The notes under the pieces are model-generated. The model was not told where the DNA came from and searched no databases. It saw nothing but the letters and a program-made list of their open reading frames with translations. The position numbers were made by a program, and so were the translations under genes. From Sipunculus nudus (lineage: Eukaryota > Annelida > Sipuncula > Golfingiida > Sipunculidae), in NCBI GenBank assembly GCA_026874595.1, contig CM049306.1, positions 46,376,019-46,440,018 of the forward strand: DNA of 64,000 nucleotides. Direction: 5' to 3'. Positions 23,891 to 35,679 of the stretch are shown here, piece by piece; position 1 is the first letter of the stretch, and each line of letters begins with the position of its first letter.

Positions 23891-24749
23891 TACTGGTTTG
23901 CCTTTTAAGGGATATGCAGTGCTGTTCTATTTTTTTGGTTTGTTATTTTCAAATATAATTCAGCTATGGCAAGTAAAGATGAATTCCAAGTCTCATCCAA
24001 AGGAAATATTTAGGCACTGTACTGTTTTTGTAAAAAAAAAAAGAATACTTTTAACTGTTAATGTATTTGCTTTGTACAGTAATACAACAGCAATAATTGG
24101 GTATGGTGATATTGGCCTTACTTGTCATAGGGGTTTGAGTGTTTGAACAATCCTTATTTTTACTAAAATGTTTAATAGACTGATAAAAACTGATATGTTC
24201 ATTCAGTCATTGCTGCTATTCATATATAATGTAGGAGAAAATTTAATGCATACTTAAAATTAATAATCCTACCAAAGATAGAGAAAATCAGATTGTTTAT
24301 ATAAGGCTTGTAATGGAGAAATCAAAGGAAAACCAGTGTTTTATATTATTACATAATTTAAATAAATAATATTTTAATAGTTGTAATATACTCTCAAACT
24401 GTAACTACCCTGTTAGCTATTTTTAAGTTTCCTTTGACCAGCAGTTTGTTGGCTGTATTACTGTAAGTGCAGGTACTGAAGCCAGAGTAATTACTGTAGT
24501 TGGCTTCATATTCACAAGGCTGAAATTTTGCTGTTTCTCCATTTTGAATGTTTCGCAAGGGTTTCATTTTCACGTTTTCACCAGAATCTTTATCAATTCT
24601 ATGGTAAACCATACCTGTGTGTATTATAAAATGAGAATAAGTCATGAGTTTGTGATATTCTACTCATAAAACAATGGTCCCATACACACAGTACAGGTAG
24701 TTTAGTTCAAATTTAAGGTAATGTTTTTCCTATACCTGCAGGGATGTAA
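23891..24749. other. No gene seen
   Basis: AT-rich sequence; frames of about 80 residues on each strand have no recognisable features. Confidence 0.45.
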
Positions 24750-26440
24750 TCTATATATTAATAGCGTAAGGCGATTTTTGTAATTTTCCGTATCTCCTCT
24801 GATACCACCGTACGGATTGCCGTGATTTTCGACATACATATGCTCCGGGTGTGTCCGAAGAGATTCCACCCACATTTATTTGCAATATTTGCGTATTACG
24901 TGCATAATTAATAATTTTAATATTTGCTCCCCCGTGGGCGCCTCTTTTCTTTGTGTCTTTGGGCACCGTAACACAATGGGCATAGAGTGTGTGTTGGCAG
25001 AACAGAGTTTTACTCCGGGCGCCCTATCTGGGTTATTTGTACATTTCGCGGTCACCGGCCCGAAATAATCCACTTCTCAAAAGGATGAAAGAACTGTTTG
25101 GTAGGCCTTCCTGAAACCGGGGAATCGCATGAAGAGGGCTTATACCTGCGACCCCCTCACATGACCTGATATGCTTGAATGCACATGTATTACGTCCAGG
25201 GCATTTGACAAAACAGCGAGTCACATGCGACCAAAATCGTGTCCCGCGGTCACACAAACCTGAGTGTTTAACGCATTTGGTTTGTCGCACCCGTCTTTCA
25301 TGTGCGATCAAAGGACGGCAACCATGAGGCAAAACATGACACATACCAGCGTCAAACAGGTGACGAAAAGTCATTTTGTCCTTTCAAATTAAGATTTATG
25401 CCTGTAAACATAAATGATATTTCATTAATATAACAAATAATTATTTTTAATCAAATTAATGTGGGATAGAACCCCTCCCCCCCCACACACACACACACAC
25501 ACACACAAACAATTGTCCTGGCAATCGTTCTTAACGCTTTATTTTGCTTCCACTTTGAATGTCACTATTTATTGCATCAGATTCATTGCTGTAATTTTTC
25601 AGTGATACATGGTAAGACGCATGTTGAGTGTTATAGACATGATGATGCTTCCCTACAGTTTTTCCCCTTCAATGAACTTTAATACTCAGATTTTGGTAAT
25701 GGAAGTGAGGGCTTCCCCGATTTTATGCTCGTCATGAAGTGGAATCCCCTGTGCCTTTAACGGATGCGTTCATCGCAAAAATCAAGCAGGACTCGAGGTC
25801 TGCGATAAACGCAGCTTATAATCATTGCCGGTATGTGTCATGTGTTATTGAAAATATAGTTTCAAAATGTTTACACGGATGCGATGAACGGATGTGATGA
25901 TCGGATGCAAATAAATGTTGGAATGTGTCACCAGCTTTTTATACGGTGCGATTTCGTCGCAAGAAAAATCAGAGGGCAACTTTAAATAGCGATGTTCAAC
26001 ATAATATATTTTCATATAAAAATGATTTTATTTATCATATCAACTTCTCTGAAAAAAATCTTCAACCAATACCTTGGCTTCAATAAGATTTTTTTTGCAT
26101 AACACCATACATGTGTCTATATATTAATTGCGTAACGCGATTTGTGTGATTTTCCGTATCTCCTCTGATACCACCGTACATATTGCCATGATTTTCGACA
26201 CACATATGCTCTGGGTTTGTCCGAAGACATTCCATCATTCGTACCGGAACGTATTAGTCCAAGTAATCCTGACTCAGACACAAGGTCAACTCAAAGACCG
26301 AACACTTTCACAAAATGTCGTCTTTAAAGAGATCTTATGACGGTGACATTGTACAACCAAAACCTTCAACTATGAAAGACTGATTTTACATCAGAACTAA
26401 CTGCTCGCCCAAAACCGTGCGTAGCACCGGTAATTGCTAT
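24750..26440 (+). mobile_element. Helitron-like element(s), two 5' ends in tandem
   Basis: TCTATATATTAAT at 24750 (after A) and at 26116 each begins a block of about 120 bases shared by both: 'GCGTAA-GCGATTTTTGT', 'ATTTTCCGTATCTCCTCTGA', 'TACCACCGTAC', then 'TTTTCGACA-ACATATGCTC'. At 26414-26431 ACCGTGC-GTA-GCACCGGT forms a hairpin with one bulged base, followed by TAATTG and CTAT at 26437-26440. TC starts with a 3' hairpin before CTRR are Helitron hallmarks; the CTAT end is slightly off. The second unit (26116-26440) could be a 325-base non-autonomous Helitron. No Rep/helicase gene is present. The stretch is CpG-rich against a CpG-poor background, and 24900-25380 is unexplained. Confidence 0.6.
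25485..25507. repeat. (CA)n microsatellite
   Basis: A short poly-C run leads into about eleven CA dinucleotides. Confidence 0.95.
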
Positions 26441-27032
26441 TTTATTATAAAATTTCTTACTGTTCTAACCTATTCACATACAAGTATTGGTTTCACTGAA
26501 TAAGATGGACATATTCAATTGGCCAGTTTTTCCTGAGGTTTTAATTTTTTGGTGATTATTTCCGATTTGCGAATATTGCGAAATTAAAACCCTCATGAAA
26601 AAAATGGCAACCACAGTAAGTCACCTGTGTTGACTGGCTTGAGGTTTTGAATTCTTATTTTTACTAAATATATGCCTGTGGAACAAAGGAACAATCAGTT
26701 CTATTGTCTGTCAGTCTGCATACATTAAAAGTTAACTCAGAAAGGTTCAGTTGTATTACACTTAAATCTGAAGATACTTTACAGAAACTAAATATGAAAG
26801 TAGTAGTGATACCATATTGGTGTATAGAAACTGAAACATTGATAAGATAAGGTGTATTTATTAATCCATATATTATCACAATACTGCTTACAATATGATT
26901 GTACACATTGTATCACGTACAATGTATGTGAGTGCACATCTAGGCAGAGTTCCTTCCTTGTTTAGAGAATATAACCAACCCCTTTATAAAATTAATTTTT
27001 TTAATCATAAATAAATTTATTTAAAAAAAATA
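26441..27032. other. No gene seen
   Basis: AT-rich sequence between the Helitron-like block and the Tigger-like element. Confidence 0.5.
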
Positions 27033-28016
27033 CAGTCAAGCCCCCTTATTGTCATGTCAGTGGTGCATGCATAAATTATGATAATAACCGGGATGTGATA
27101 TTATGTGGGCTTAAACATCTATGTTCTTTTGAGTCATAGAAGAAGCGTTATGCTCAGATGATACTTAATAAATCGTCAATAAAAAGGGAACAGAAACGTT
27201 TATGAATATTTTTATTGCACAACGGAATAACAAAAAACGTTAATGCGCACCTGACAATTTATTTCCTGTATGTTTTGTTCCGCATGCCGCAATAACTGGC
27301 ACAAAATCTGACTTGCAAACCGGAAGAAGCTTAGCGTCATGGTCATAAGGTTAAATGTGTGGAAATATGCGGCATAGTTATAACGTCGTGGGTAGGCAAA
27401 CTATTTTACTAGGTAATTCTTTCCCCGACTATTGCGCATTATTTTCTGGATATTTTATTAAAGACTCCAACTTCCATAGTCGTCTTTATGATAGGACTGT
27501 TGGGAAGTGGGCAGTGTCATGCCATTGTCAATTATTCTAAAGCCGCAATTGAGGTTTTGGACCGGATATTTCCTCTAGTGCTCACAAAATCTTGTTTTTC
27601 TTGGACCCTTGAAGGTCCATATCATCTCGGCAGAACGTCACTGAGGTGTATACCGGGGCCTTTCAAAGGCCAGGAGTCAATTATGTATGATATCTGATAT
27701 CTATTATAGCCCATGTTAACTTACGATGAAATGCAATGATCTGGATTACTGTAGTATCTCGCATGCATCACAGCACTTGCCTGCCGCACACAAGTAGGAG
27801 ATGCAATCCTTTGATGTGTGATGTGACATTAACTGCGATCTGGTATCACTGCCAAGGGTTCCAAGCATGACAATAAACAGGATTATGACAATATTCCATG
27901 ATATTAAACGGTCCAATTTACCATTGTTTATATAGGAAATGGTTTTGGGTTTCAGATTTATGTGACAATAAATGGGATTTTCAATTAACCGATATGACAC
28001 AATGTGGGCTCGACTG
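27033..28016. mobile_element. Non-autonomous pogo/Tigger-like DNA transposon
   Basis: The left end CAGTCAAGCCCCCTTATTGT (27033-) and the reverse complement of the right end, CAGTCGAGCCCACATTGTGT (ending 28016), agree at about 20 of the first 26 positions. Each end is flanked by TA (27031-27032 and 28017-28018), the target duplication of Tc1/mariner/pogo elements. The CAGTCRAGCCC terminus matches the pogo/Tigger style. The 984-base interior has no transposase. Its middle (27190-27700) is rich in CpG, unlike the host DNA. Frames of 61-84 residues inside are unassigned. Confidence 0.75.
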
Positions 28017-28049
28017 TATTATCTAATCGGGTGCCATCATTCTCATTAT

Positions 28050-28350
28050 TCCCATACCCTTAAAAAGTCATGATTTTTTACATTTAAAATTTCTGTGCTC
28101 AAAAAAAGTCATGATTTTTTTTAATATTAAAAACTGTGACTGATAACTGTGTATTTAATTAAAAGACAATACATTTAGCTAGAGAAATAACAGTTTCCTT
28201 TATTACACTTAATAAAGCTTTCATTAACATAATCCTGCCAATGCAAATTATCATAATGGATCTTAATGGTCTCATTCATATGTAAAAATTTTTTATCAAA
28301 GTTGTGAAAAAAAGTCATGAATTTTTGTTAAAGGTCATGAAAAGGTCATG
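28050..28350. repeat. AT-rich sequence with recurring AAAGTCATGATTTTT
   Basis: The word AAAGTCATGA(A/T)TTTTT appears at about 28067, 28107 and 28311, with two shorter AAGGTCATGAAAA forms just after. Irregular spacing, so not a clean tandem repeat. Confidence 0.4.
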
Positions 28351-29560
28351 AAAAATTGATCTGCCAAATGTGTTAGACCCCTGTTTCTGGAAATTATGTG
28401 GTACCTCACATGGCTCTAAGAAAAATGTTACAAATCCCTGAATATTGGATGATCAAATATTGTGAATGTATCAATAGAAAGGTATCTGGCTTTACTAGTG
28501 TTTGAAATCATATCTTGGTGTATTTGTGCAGGAGTGCATGGTTATGCGAGTTGGATCAAATAGGTATATAAATGGCATGATAAATAAACTAAATGTTATG
28601 TAAAGTCAAATATTAGAGATATATCAAACAGATGTTGAAATCCCTCCCATAAACATTTATTGTACAATGAAATAAATACTACAAAGTGTAATAAAGAGCG
28701 ATCTGTTTTAAAACTAATAATGCACAGAGCCATATGTCCCTTTTGATCCTTGTGTTTTATAACTTTCATCATCACAGATATTTTGCTGTATTTATATTCA
28801 AGCTGTTGATCTATTGATCCTATAAATACACAGCAATACTTATATACAACCATCCATCACACTCCCAAATATACAACCACATCAGCTGTTGTCAGATCAA
28901 TTTATGACTCAGTCCATAACTGCTGATAAAGTTTTCTAAAATTCCAGACACTAAATATCAGCCAGTAAAAGTTGTACTATAATTAATTACAAAACAAATA
29001 AATAGGTCATGTTTACATCAAATTTCTTTTTTGCATTCATTCATTTATAATAAATTATAGGTGGAAAAAGATCTGTCCCCTAGACATTTCTGAATTTTTC
29101 ATGATATAATTTGAGTTAATGAATTATAATTTGTTTTTCATCTGTCTTGAATTATTAACACTTGGGCATTAGGAGAGAGTAGCTGTGCTCTTAGGGAATT
29201 TTGTTAAGTGTCATTTTGGCCTGTGAATAGTGAGGGCCTTAGAATCAATTCAATTCTCATTTCTTTACCTTCTATTCCTAGATTAAATTCTTACTTAAGA
29301 ACTAAATTTCAGACTTTTTAAAAAATAAAAGCAATTTAACCAAAACAAATGTATGTAAATTTAACCAAATAAAAGAAAATTGAAGCAGTCTCCCATTGTG
29401 TGTCCAAGCCATATATCTTTCTATGCGAGTGGATTGGTTTACCAGCCAATGCTGAAAGTAGATTTACCGCACATCTGTGATAAAGAGCTTGAACATCACA
29501 AACTGCTCTGTCATATTTAAGAGTTTACAGAGGATTTCAGGATGATGAATGCAAAAAGAA
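28351..29560. other. No gene seen
   Basis: AT-rich, CpG-poor; no exon or repeat recognised. Confidence 0.5.
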
Positions 29561-29561
29561 A

Positions 29562-30680
29562 CTAGAAAACGGGTAGTCGACAAGCGACTACGTGTATCCG
29601 CCTAAATCAGAGTGGAACGGGTGAAGTGAGGCATGGATTGAGTGGCAAGGGGAAATAGAGTGAAGTGATGCATATTAGCATGGATGTCTGCAGCCAAATG
29701 GTGTATGTAGGTTGCGCCACCTACCACAAAATCTAGAAAGCCATCCAAGTTGTATACATATGCAAAATTTGAGGCAGATAAGTCAAAACACTATATATTT
29801 ATGAGTGATTTTAGCCCGTGGCAGACAAACAGATGGACGCTGTGCAAAAATGGTTGAAGGTGGCGCCACCAGTTTTGGGTATGATAAAGAGCTATGTGAG
29901 AACTATACACATGCAAAACTTTGGCCCAATCAGTCAAACGGTTCCCAAGAGATGAGCTAGGATGTCTGCTCCATAAACTAGAATGCAGGTGGCGCCACCT
30001 GTCATAAAATCAAGAGAGCTGTCGGGGATGTATAAACCTGCAAAATTTCAGGCAGATATGTCAAACCACTGCCGAGATATGAGTGATTTTATCCCATGGC
30101 AGACAAACAGACAGGAGCTGTGCAAAAATGGCTGCAGGTGGCGCCACCAGTTTTGTGTATGATAAAGAGCTATGTGTGATCTATACACATGCAAAATTTT
30201 GGCCCAATTGGTCAAACGGTTCCCGAGATATGAGCTTGGATGTCTGCAGCGTAAACGTGATTGTAGGTGGCACCACCTGTCATAAAATCAGAAAAGCTAT
30301 CCAGGATGTATACGCATGCCAAATTTCAGGTGAATTAGTCAAATCACTGCAGAGATATGAGTGATTTTAACCCAAGGCAGACCAACAGATGGACACTGTG
30401 CAAACATGGTTGCAGGTGGCGCCACCATTTTTTGTGTATGTTATAAAGCTCTTCAAGGGCTACATTTGTGCAAAAAAGTTGTCCTGATCGGTCAAACGGT
30501 TCTCGAGATATGTGGGTTTATGTGTGGAAACAGACGCACAAACGGACGCAGAGCGCAGAGGTAAGGTCAGAGGTCAAAACAAATTCGGGGCACAACAGTT
30601 CACATGTGACCTGAATATAATCCCGGGTTTCGTAAAATTCCGCCCAGCGGTTACGGAGGAGTTCTCCAGACACGCAATTA
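29562..30680 (-). mobile_element. Helitron-like element, 3' end at left
   Basis: Read on the minus strand, the left edge is GTAGTCG-CTTGT-CGACTAC (a perfect 7-base stem, 29573-29591), then CCGTTTT, then CTAG (29562-29565) followed by T. This is a textbook Helitron 3' terminus. The body holds the palindrome array at 29709-30426. The other end was not located; sequence related to the body fades near 30680. No Rep/helicase frame exists. Confidence 0.6.
29709..30530. repeat. Alternating two-unit array built on AGGTGGCGCCACCT
   Basis: The 14-base perfect palindrome AGGTGGCGCCACCT or a close variant starts at 29709, 29858, 29987, 30136, 30265 and 30414. Intervals are 149, 129, 149, 129 and 149, so the true period is 278 bases made of two half-units. 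One half-unit carries 'GGCAGACAAACAGA-GGA' and 'GCAAAAATGG', the other 'GGTCAAACGGTTCC' and 'GAGATATGAGC'. Frames across it are by-products. Confidence 0.85.
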
Positions 30681-31811
30681 AATTTAATTTAGGGCTTGCA
30701 ATTCAATGCATCAATATTTCAACGCATTGTTACACAACCTAGTATTATCTGTGTACTGCTTGGTAAAGTTGTTTGAATTCTTGTCCCTGGCAGATGGCAA
30801 CTAAAATGTACAGTCATTTGCTGAGGTGTTTACAGGAGACTTGGCTGGAGACAAAAGTAAATATATCAAACATGGAAGAGAACCTGATAAAGTAACATCC
30901 TGTAATTTCCACCGCAGACAGATTGAAGAGACTGTTAAACCATTAAATGTGTAGATAGTGGTACTGGTTGTTTATTGACCAGGTTTAATACCCGGTCAAG
31001 GTGTTGTAATAAAGATATACCAGGTAATCATAAAATGCTTGGTGGGAAGTGTACTAGGGATGTATGGTATAGGCTTGGCCTGAAACAGGTAGCAAAGTTT
31101 GGACTTATTAGTTATTACTTGTATTTGAATCCTGTTCAGTGCCATGAATACATACTAAAAATGACTTTAAAGTAAAAATTTTTATAATATTTGAATTTGG
31201 ACATAGATGTAGGCAACTATGATAAAGACAAATTGCTGAATAGGTTATCTTGGTGAAGTATGTATTTAAATAAATAAAATGGATATGTTCTAACACGTCC
31301 TTATACAACCAATGTGCTGCTTGAAAGCTGTAAGGTATAGGGCCAAAAAAAACGAATGCTGCATTCAAAGGCTTTTTTCTTAATCAGTGGGGGTGAGAAA
31401 ATTTAAAAAGATATTTCTATATGTTTTCAAAACTAATTTCACATGATCACAGGATAACATAATAATAATGGAATAGTTTTGCTAAACAGGGAAAAAGCCA
31501 ATGGGACAAATGGAAATTTTATTGAAATTCTACTTTTTTATTTTCTTGAAAGAAATGTTAGAGTAACTGGACCTCAGTATCAATACATTTCTAATGAAAA
31601 TCAAAACAAATTTTTAAAGGAGGAGTGTGTCAAAATTAACGCATGCTGTCTTCAATACCAACCTTTTTTGCAGAATGACTTTACTTAAAGAATGTAAAAT
31701 GGAGCTGATGTGCAAGGTCACCTTTGTTCATTTTAAGAAAAAATTTCAAATTTAAACTTCCTCATTTTAAACAGTGCAAACACCATTATTACCAAGTTAT
31801 TGTATGATATA
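30681..31811. other. No gene seen
   Basis: AT-rich; nothing recognised. Confidence 0.5.
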
Positions 31812-31985
31812 CAGTAAAATATTGCCTGACGACCACCCCGCTATCACGACCATGCTGGGTAGGACAACCACTTTTTCCTTCCCGGAATTACACAAATCAT
31901 TATAAAAAAACCACTAACATGACCACCCTACTAACAGGACCACATTGACTGGTCCTGCATTTGGTCATGTTAGTGAGATTCACTA
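31812..31985. mobile_element. Small pogo-like inverted-repeat element, degenerate
   Basis: Preceded by TA, the left end CAGTAAAATATTGCCTGACG then ACCACC faces a right end whose reverse complement is TAGTGAATCTCACTAACATG then ACCA. GACCACC words recur inside in both orientations. The layout matches short non-autonomous pogo/Tigger relatives with CAGTRAA termini; the right terminus is mutated and its TA is not preserved. Confidence 0.55.
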
Positions 31986-32239
31986 TTCTTGTACAGAAAT
32001 GTCTGATATTCCTTTGTAATCTGAGATAAAGCTGAGAATCCTTATGTGTGACAGTTGTCAAAGTGCATTATACACTTGACCTCTTGAACTACAAGTAACA
32101 TGTTAATCATTTGAGACACATGGGCTCCCTCACTGTGAAGGTAAAGGGAGTGTGTTTATAGTCTGATATCACCAACAATGTCAAGTCTTATCCTAATTCA
32201 CCTTCTTGGTCTTTCAGCCTTTTCATACCAGTAGCTTTT

Positions 32240-32495
32240 CTAGGCTCCTTGTGGAGCAATCAACCCACGCAGCTATGTATCAAGGATGCTAAAGCTTATT
32301 CTTTCTATATTTTTCCTGCCGCCCATGCAAGACCAGCACCCATTCACTCCTTGGTGGAGAGGGTGCACCCTTGTGGTAAAGACTTTAGCCCAGGGTCTTA
32401 GCACTGAAGGTGGTCTGATCAGGACTTGAACTCACAATCTTGTGCCCACAAGTGCAGCTCCCAAACCCTTGTGCCACCATGCTCCACTGTTGTGT
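32240..32495 (-). mobile_element. tRNA-derived SINE, minus strand
   Basis: In reverse complement an A-box-like TGGTGGCACAAGGG (about 32466-32479) precedes a B-box GTGAGTTCAAGTCCT (32421-32435) by the spacing of a tRNA with an extended arm. The body runs leftward to about 32240. Flanking duplications were not identified, so limits are approximate. The minus-strand frame at 32385-32588 is a by-product. Confidence 0.65.
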
Positions 32496-32744
32496 CCTGG
32501 AATTCACTATGGTTTTATCAAGCTGAACAATGAACCAGCATAGGATGCCTGTTTCATATTCAATGTGAAGTGAACTAATTTTGAACATACATTATATTTT
32601 CCCTTGTCTGTTTGGCTGTTAACAGAACTACACAAAAACTCGTGGATTGATTTCCACTAAAACTTTTGGAGTGGTGGGACCTTGGCCAAGAAGACCCCAA
32701 TTAAAGGGGCCTATTCCATTATATGACATCTGTTAATTAATGAT

Positions 32745-33080
32745 AATACCTTGAACAATATATAAAATAAGCTGGAAAACCCTGATCCCATTGCACACAG
32801 GCTGTTTGTTTTGTTTATATCCACATGTTTATTTTGTGGGGTGCCCACCAAAATAATCCAAACACAATCAAGGAAGACATGGTGGCAAGTTTGACAAACC
32901 AGAGTTTTGCAAACAGTGTTTTGCAGCTAGTGACCTTTCCATCTCTGCACATGCTTATCTCTTTGTCAACAATGGGGGATGTACCATATTTACCAATAGT
33001 ACCATAGTACTCATAGTTGGTAGATTAAAAAACTTATTCATCCACCACAGAGGCATTATATCTACTTTTCTTATCAGGAA
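32745..33080 (+). repeat. Foldback-element arm, copy A1
   Basis: Carries the order 'CTGATCCCA', 'ACACAGGCTGTTTG', 'TTTGTTTATAT', 'CACATGTTTATTTTGTGGGG', 'GTGTTTTGCA'. The same order recurs at 40911-41110, and in reverse complement at 36930-37310 and 41190-41540. Confidence 0.65.
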
Positions 33081-34029
33081 TTACCTACAGTTCATTAAAA
33101 TGTATACAGAGTACATTATACAGAATACATTAGACATGACATAAATTCTACAGAAATGGGACGTGAATAACTGACTTTAAACTTTGGGGCAAATCCAGAT
33201 AAAGAGGTGGATCCAGTGGCATTGTTTTGCCTTATTAGAGCATTCCTAGTTCCTTTTGAAATGACTTTCAGGTCAAGCAAATGTATTCCAAATCTCATTT
33301 TATTATCATATAACATATTTGCCTGTGAAAAAAAATTATTAAGACAGATTTTACATAAAATGAGCCTAATTCCTCGAGGAAAAAACATTTTTTCTGTCCA
33401 ACTGTATTTTTCCATCTATTTTCCATATATTTTTCTATCTATTTTTCCAGGTGGTGTGATTTGTTCAAAAATTATTGGCACATCTATGAGCACTGTCACT
33501 GTGACTAAAAATTCTAGATCTCAGTAAAAGCACAGGATTTCTGCCACTGTCAGTCCCAAATTTTCAGCAGAGAATAAAAACAACATGCATTACTAGATCT
33601 GAGTTGCTGATAAAATTCAGTCCATGATGTCACGTGTATCAGCCATAAAAATCAGGACAAAGCCTGGGATCTGGATGAAATCCTCCATTCACACAACAGA
33701 TGCATGTGAATATGTTTATACTTAACCTTCAGTGGGTACTTTAAGCTGTTATCTAATTTGCTTGAAGAAGAACACAATGTCTAAACTATAAAATTTGGAC
33801 TCCGTAGACATTTAATGATTTACTTGAGGATATACTGTAAGTCTAATGAATGTTATTATCATTTTCGAATAATTTGGCTGTCAACATTTTCTTGTTTTGC
33901 AGAATTTTCTAGAAAATACATTGGAAACACTGGGTGTTTAAAAATCAAAGAATGAATATTTCCCTGTAAATTGTCACTTGTAAATCCTGCTGATGACTAA
34001 AAAAACTTGCTAAAACATGCATAACTGGG
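33081..34029. other. No gene seen
   Basis: Overlapping frames of about 100 residues on both strands near 33116-33527 lack splice context or recognisable motifs; I regard them as chance. Confidence 0.45.
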
Positions 34030-34100
34030 TAAACTGGTTAATACGGTCCATATGGCCGAAACTGCTAGTATGAAGGCGATGTGTCTCGAAACACTGTCGT

Positions 34101-34450
34101 TCACAAGATTGGGTTCGGCTCTTGAAAGCATGGCTTGGTCTCTGCTGCTGGGATTGGTAGAGGAAATGTAGGTTGCTTCTGCCTTTGCGGCTGTGGATGC
34201 TGTAGCTTTCCTAAAAGGTCATTGGTTTTGGATGTACGGTGGCCATCTCTCACGGCTCTCTGCTTGGCTTGGTGTGGCATGGCATCTATTGGCTCAGAGA
34301 ACATGCTTAAGGAGTGCGCAGGGCTGAGGTCTTGACCACAGCAACCTGTAGCTGCTCGACGAGCTTAAACTTCTTCTGCTGCTGCTGAAATCCAAGCTGT
34401 TCATTGACATCCAAGACAGCCAAATGAATTCCAGAGAATTCAAGTCTTTT
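34101..34450 (-). pseudogene. Coding-like remnant, unassigned
   Basis: Two minus-strand frames abut: 34307-34450 (47 residues between stops, with FQQQQKKFKLVEQLQVAVV) and 34101-34304 (67 residues with HPQPQRQKQPTFPLPIPAAE) in a different frame. On the plus strand frames are also open nearby (from ATG at 34052). The sequence is GC- and CpG-richer than its neighbours, which suggests a newer insertion or an exon under constraint. I do not recognise a family. Frames broken by a stop and a shift suggest a pseudogene or transposon remnant. Confidence 0.3.
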
Positions 34451-35298
34451 TCATAATGGTTAATAGATTCTTTTTAAACACAGGTATTTTTATTTGATTG
34501 ATTTATTTAAAGCGGTGGTGTGTACTCTACATCTGATATTACTGAAAACCCTGATGAACAGGGTATGTGTGTATGAGGAATCAATCATGAATTCAGTAAC
34601 TTTACCAGTAGAATAAAGAAAATACTAGATTATTAAGTCAAAGCCTAAGTTCAAACTTCCACTAGTTATGTATAAATGCATGCAGTGTCATGCTTCAGTA
34701 ATATGGTTTTACCTAATGATTGACAGCTAGAGAAAGCAAGGCCTTAATTTCTATCAATGGATGGCTTGAACAATGGAAAAGAAGCATTTTAATGGAAATA
34801 TATATAATGGTGATCCAGAATATTAGTACCTAAAGTATTAAATGGCTTGCTCCTTTGCCACAGGTGTTAACCTAACTTTCCTCAGAATTTCATCAAAATT
34901 TGTTCTAACTTCCTGCATAAAATTACTAACAGACAAACAAATCAACAAACTAAATGCAAAATACCTTCAGGTACTAAGTCTAGGTATAATAATTTAATTT
35001 GGCATGGGGGACCTTTTCCATTTAAGGAGAGGGGTGGGACTTTTTATCTTGATAATCATGTGGGAAAAAGTTTTTTTTTAATAAGGATGGGGGGGGGGGG
35101 TAATTTGTCAATACCACTTGCATCAGTTTCTGTATCTACAAAGCTTTAAAGTTTAGCCACCACCTCACATTCCAATGTGCACAAACCCTGATGAGCAGAG
35201 CCCTACCGAGTCAGCAGAGGCTTGCGAGTCTGAATATTCTATGCAGTGTTGTTACAGTGTTTGAACAGTGTATCATTCCCTGAGGTTGCAGTGTTTGA
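34451..35298. other. No gene seen; interspersed repeat and poly-G
   Basis: 34845-34985 resembles, in reverse complement, the GTTTGTTTG-type repeat at 23735. A poly-G tract lies at 35089-35100. A 20-odd-base word around ACAGTGTTTGAACAGTG is duplicated at 35254-35275 and 35288-35309. Confidence 0.45.
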
Positions 35299-35541
35299 AC
35301 AGTGTATCAGTCACCCATTAACCTAGAGGTATCAGATTATCACCTGTCATACCCCCATGTTTTAGCTCGTGCAGGTGTATACAAGACAATGCATGGACCA
35401 GCTGTACGTGGTATGTTTTGCGTGTCCCGGGTGCCTGGACTCTTAGCAGCTGATGGTGCTCAGCTTGTAGCCATAAATATGTCAGGGATGTTTGTTAACA
35501 ACAAACTGTCACAGAAGTGCTGCATCTCATACCATTGGTAA
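35299..35541 (+). CDS. Coding-like segment, unassigned
   Basis: Open from 35299 to a TAA at 35539, with no ATG near the start; the peptide includes YQSPINLEVSDYHL and AADGAQLVAINMSGMFVNNK, which looks more like protein than neighbouring frames. A possible acceptor is the CAG ending at 35301 and a possible donor is GTATGT near 35411. QSPIN is also seen in carbonic anhydrases, but nothing else of that family fits, so I do not assign it. It could be an exon, a decayed transposon frame or chance. Confidence 0.2.
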   Translation, partial: TVYQSPINLEVSDYHLSYPHVLARAGVYKTMHGPAVRGMFCVSRVPGLLAADGAQLVAINMSGMFVNNKLSQKCCISYHW

Positions 35542-35679
35542 TGCACCTCATCAGCTATAATTTTTAATTTGAATATAAAGTGGTACCTGCCAATTACAGA
35601 CACTAATAGAGCCTCATTTTTCACCTTAAAGAAAGCGGTACCCATTTGGAGAGGATTTCCCACTATATATAATTTTCTT

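Noticed and set aside
35302-35541. Carbonic anhydrase exon suggested by QSPINL
   Set aside because: Only that short word fits; histidine ligands and surrounding family residues are absent.
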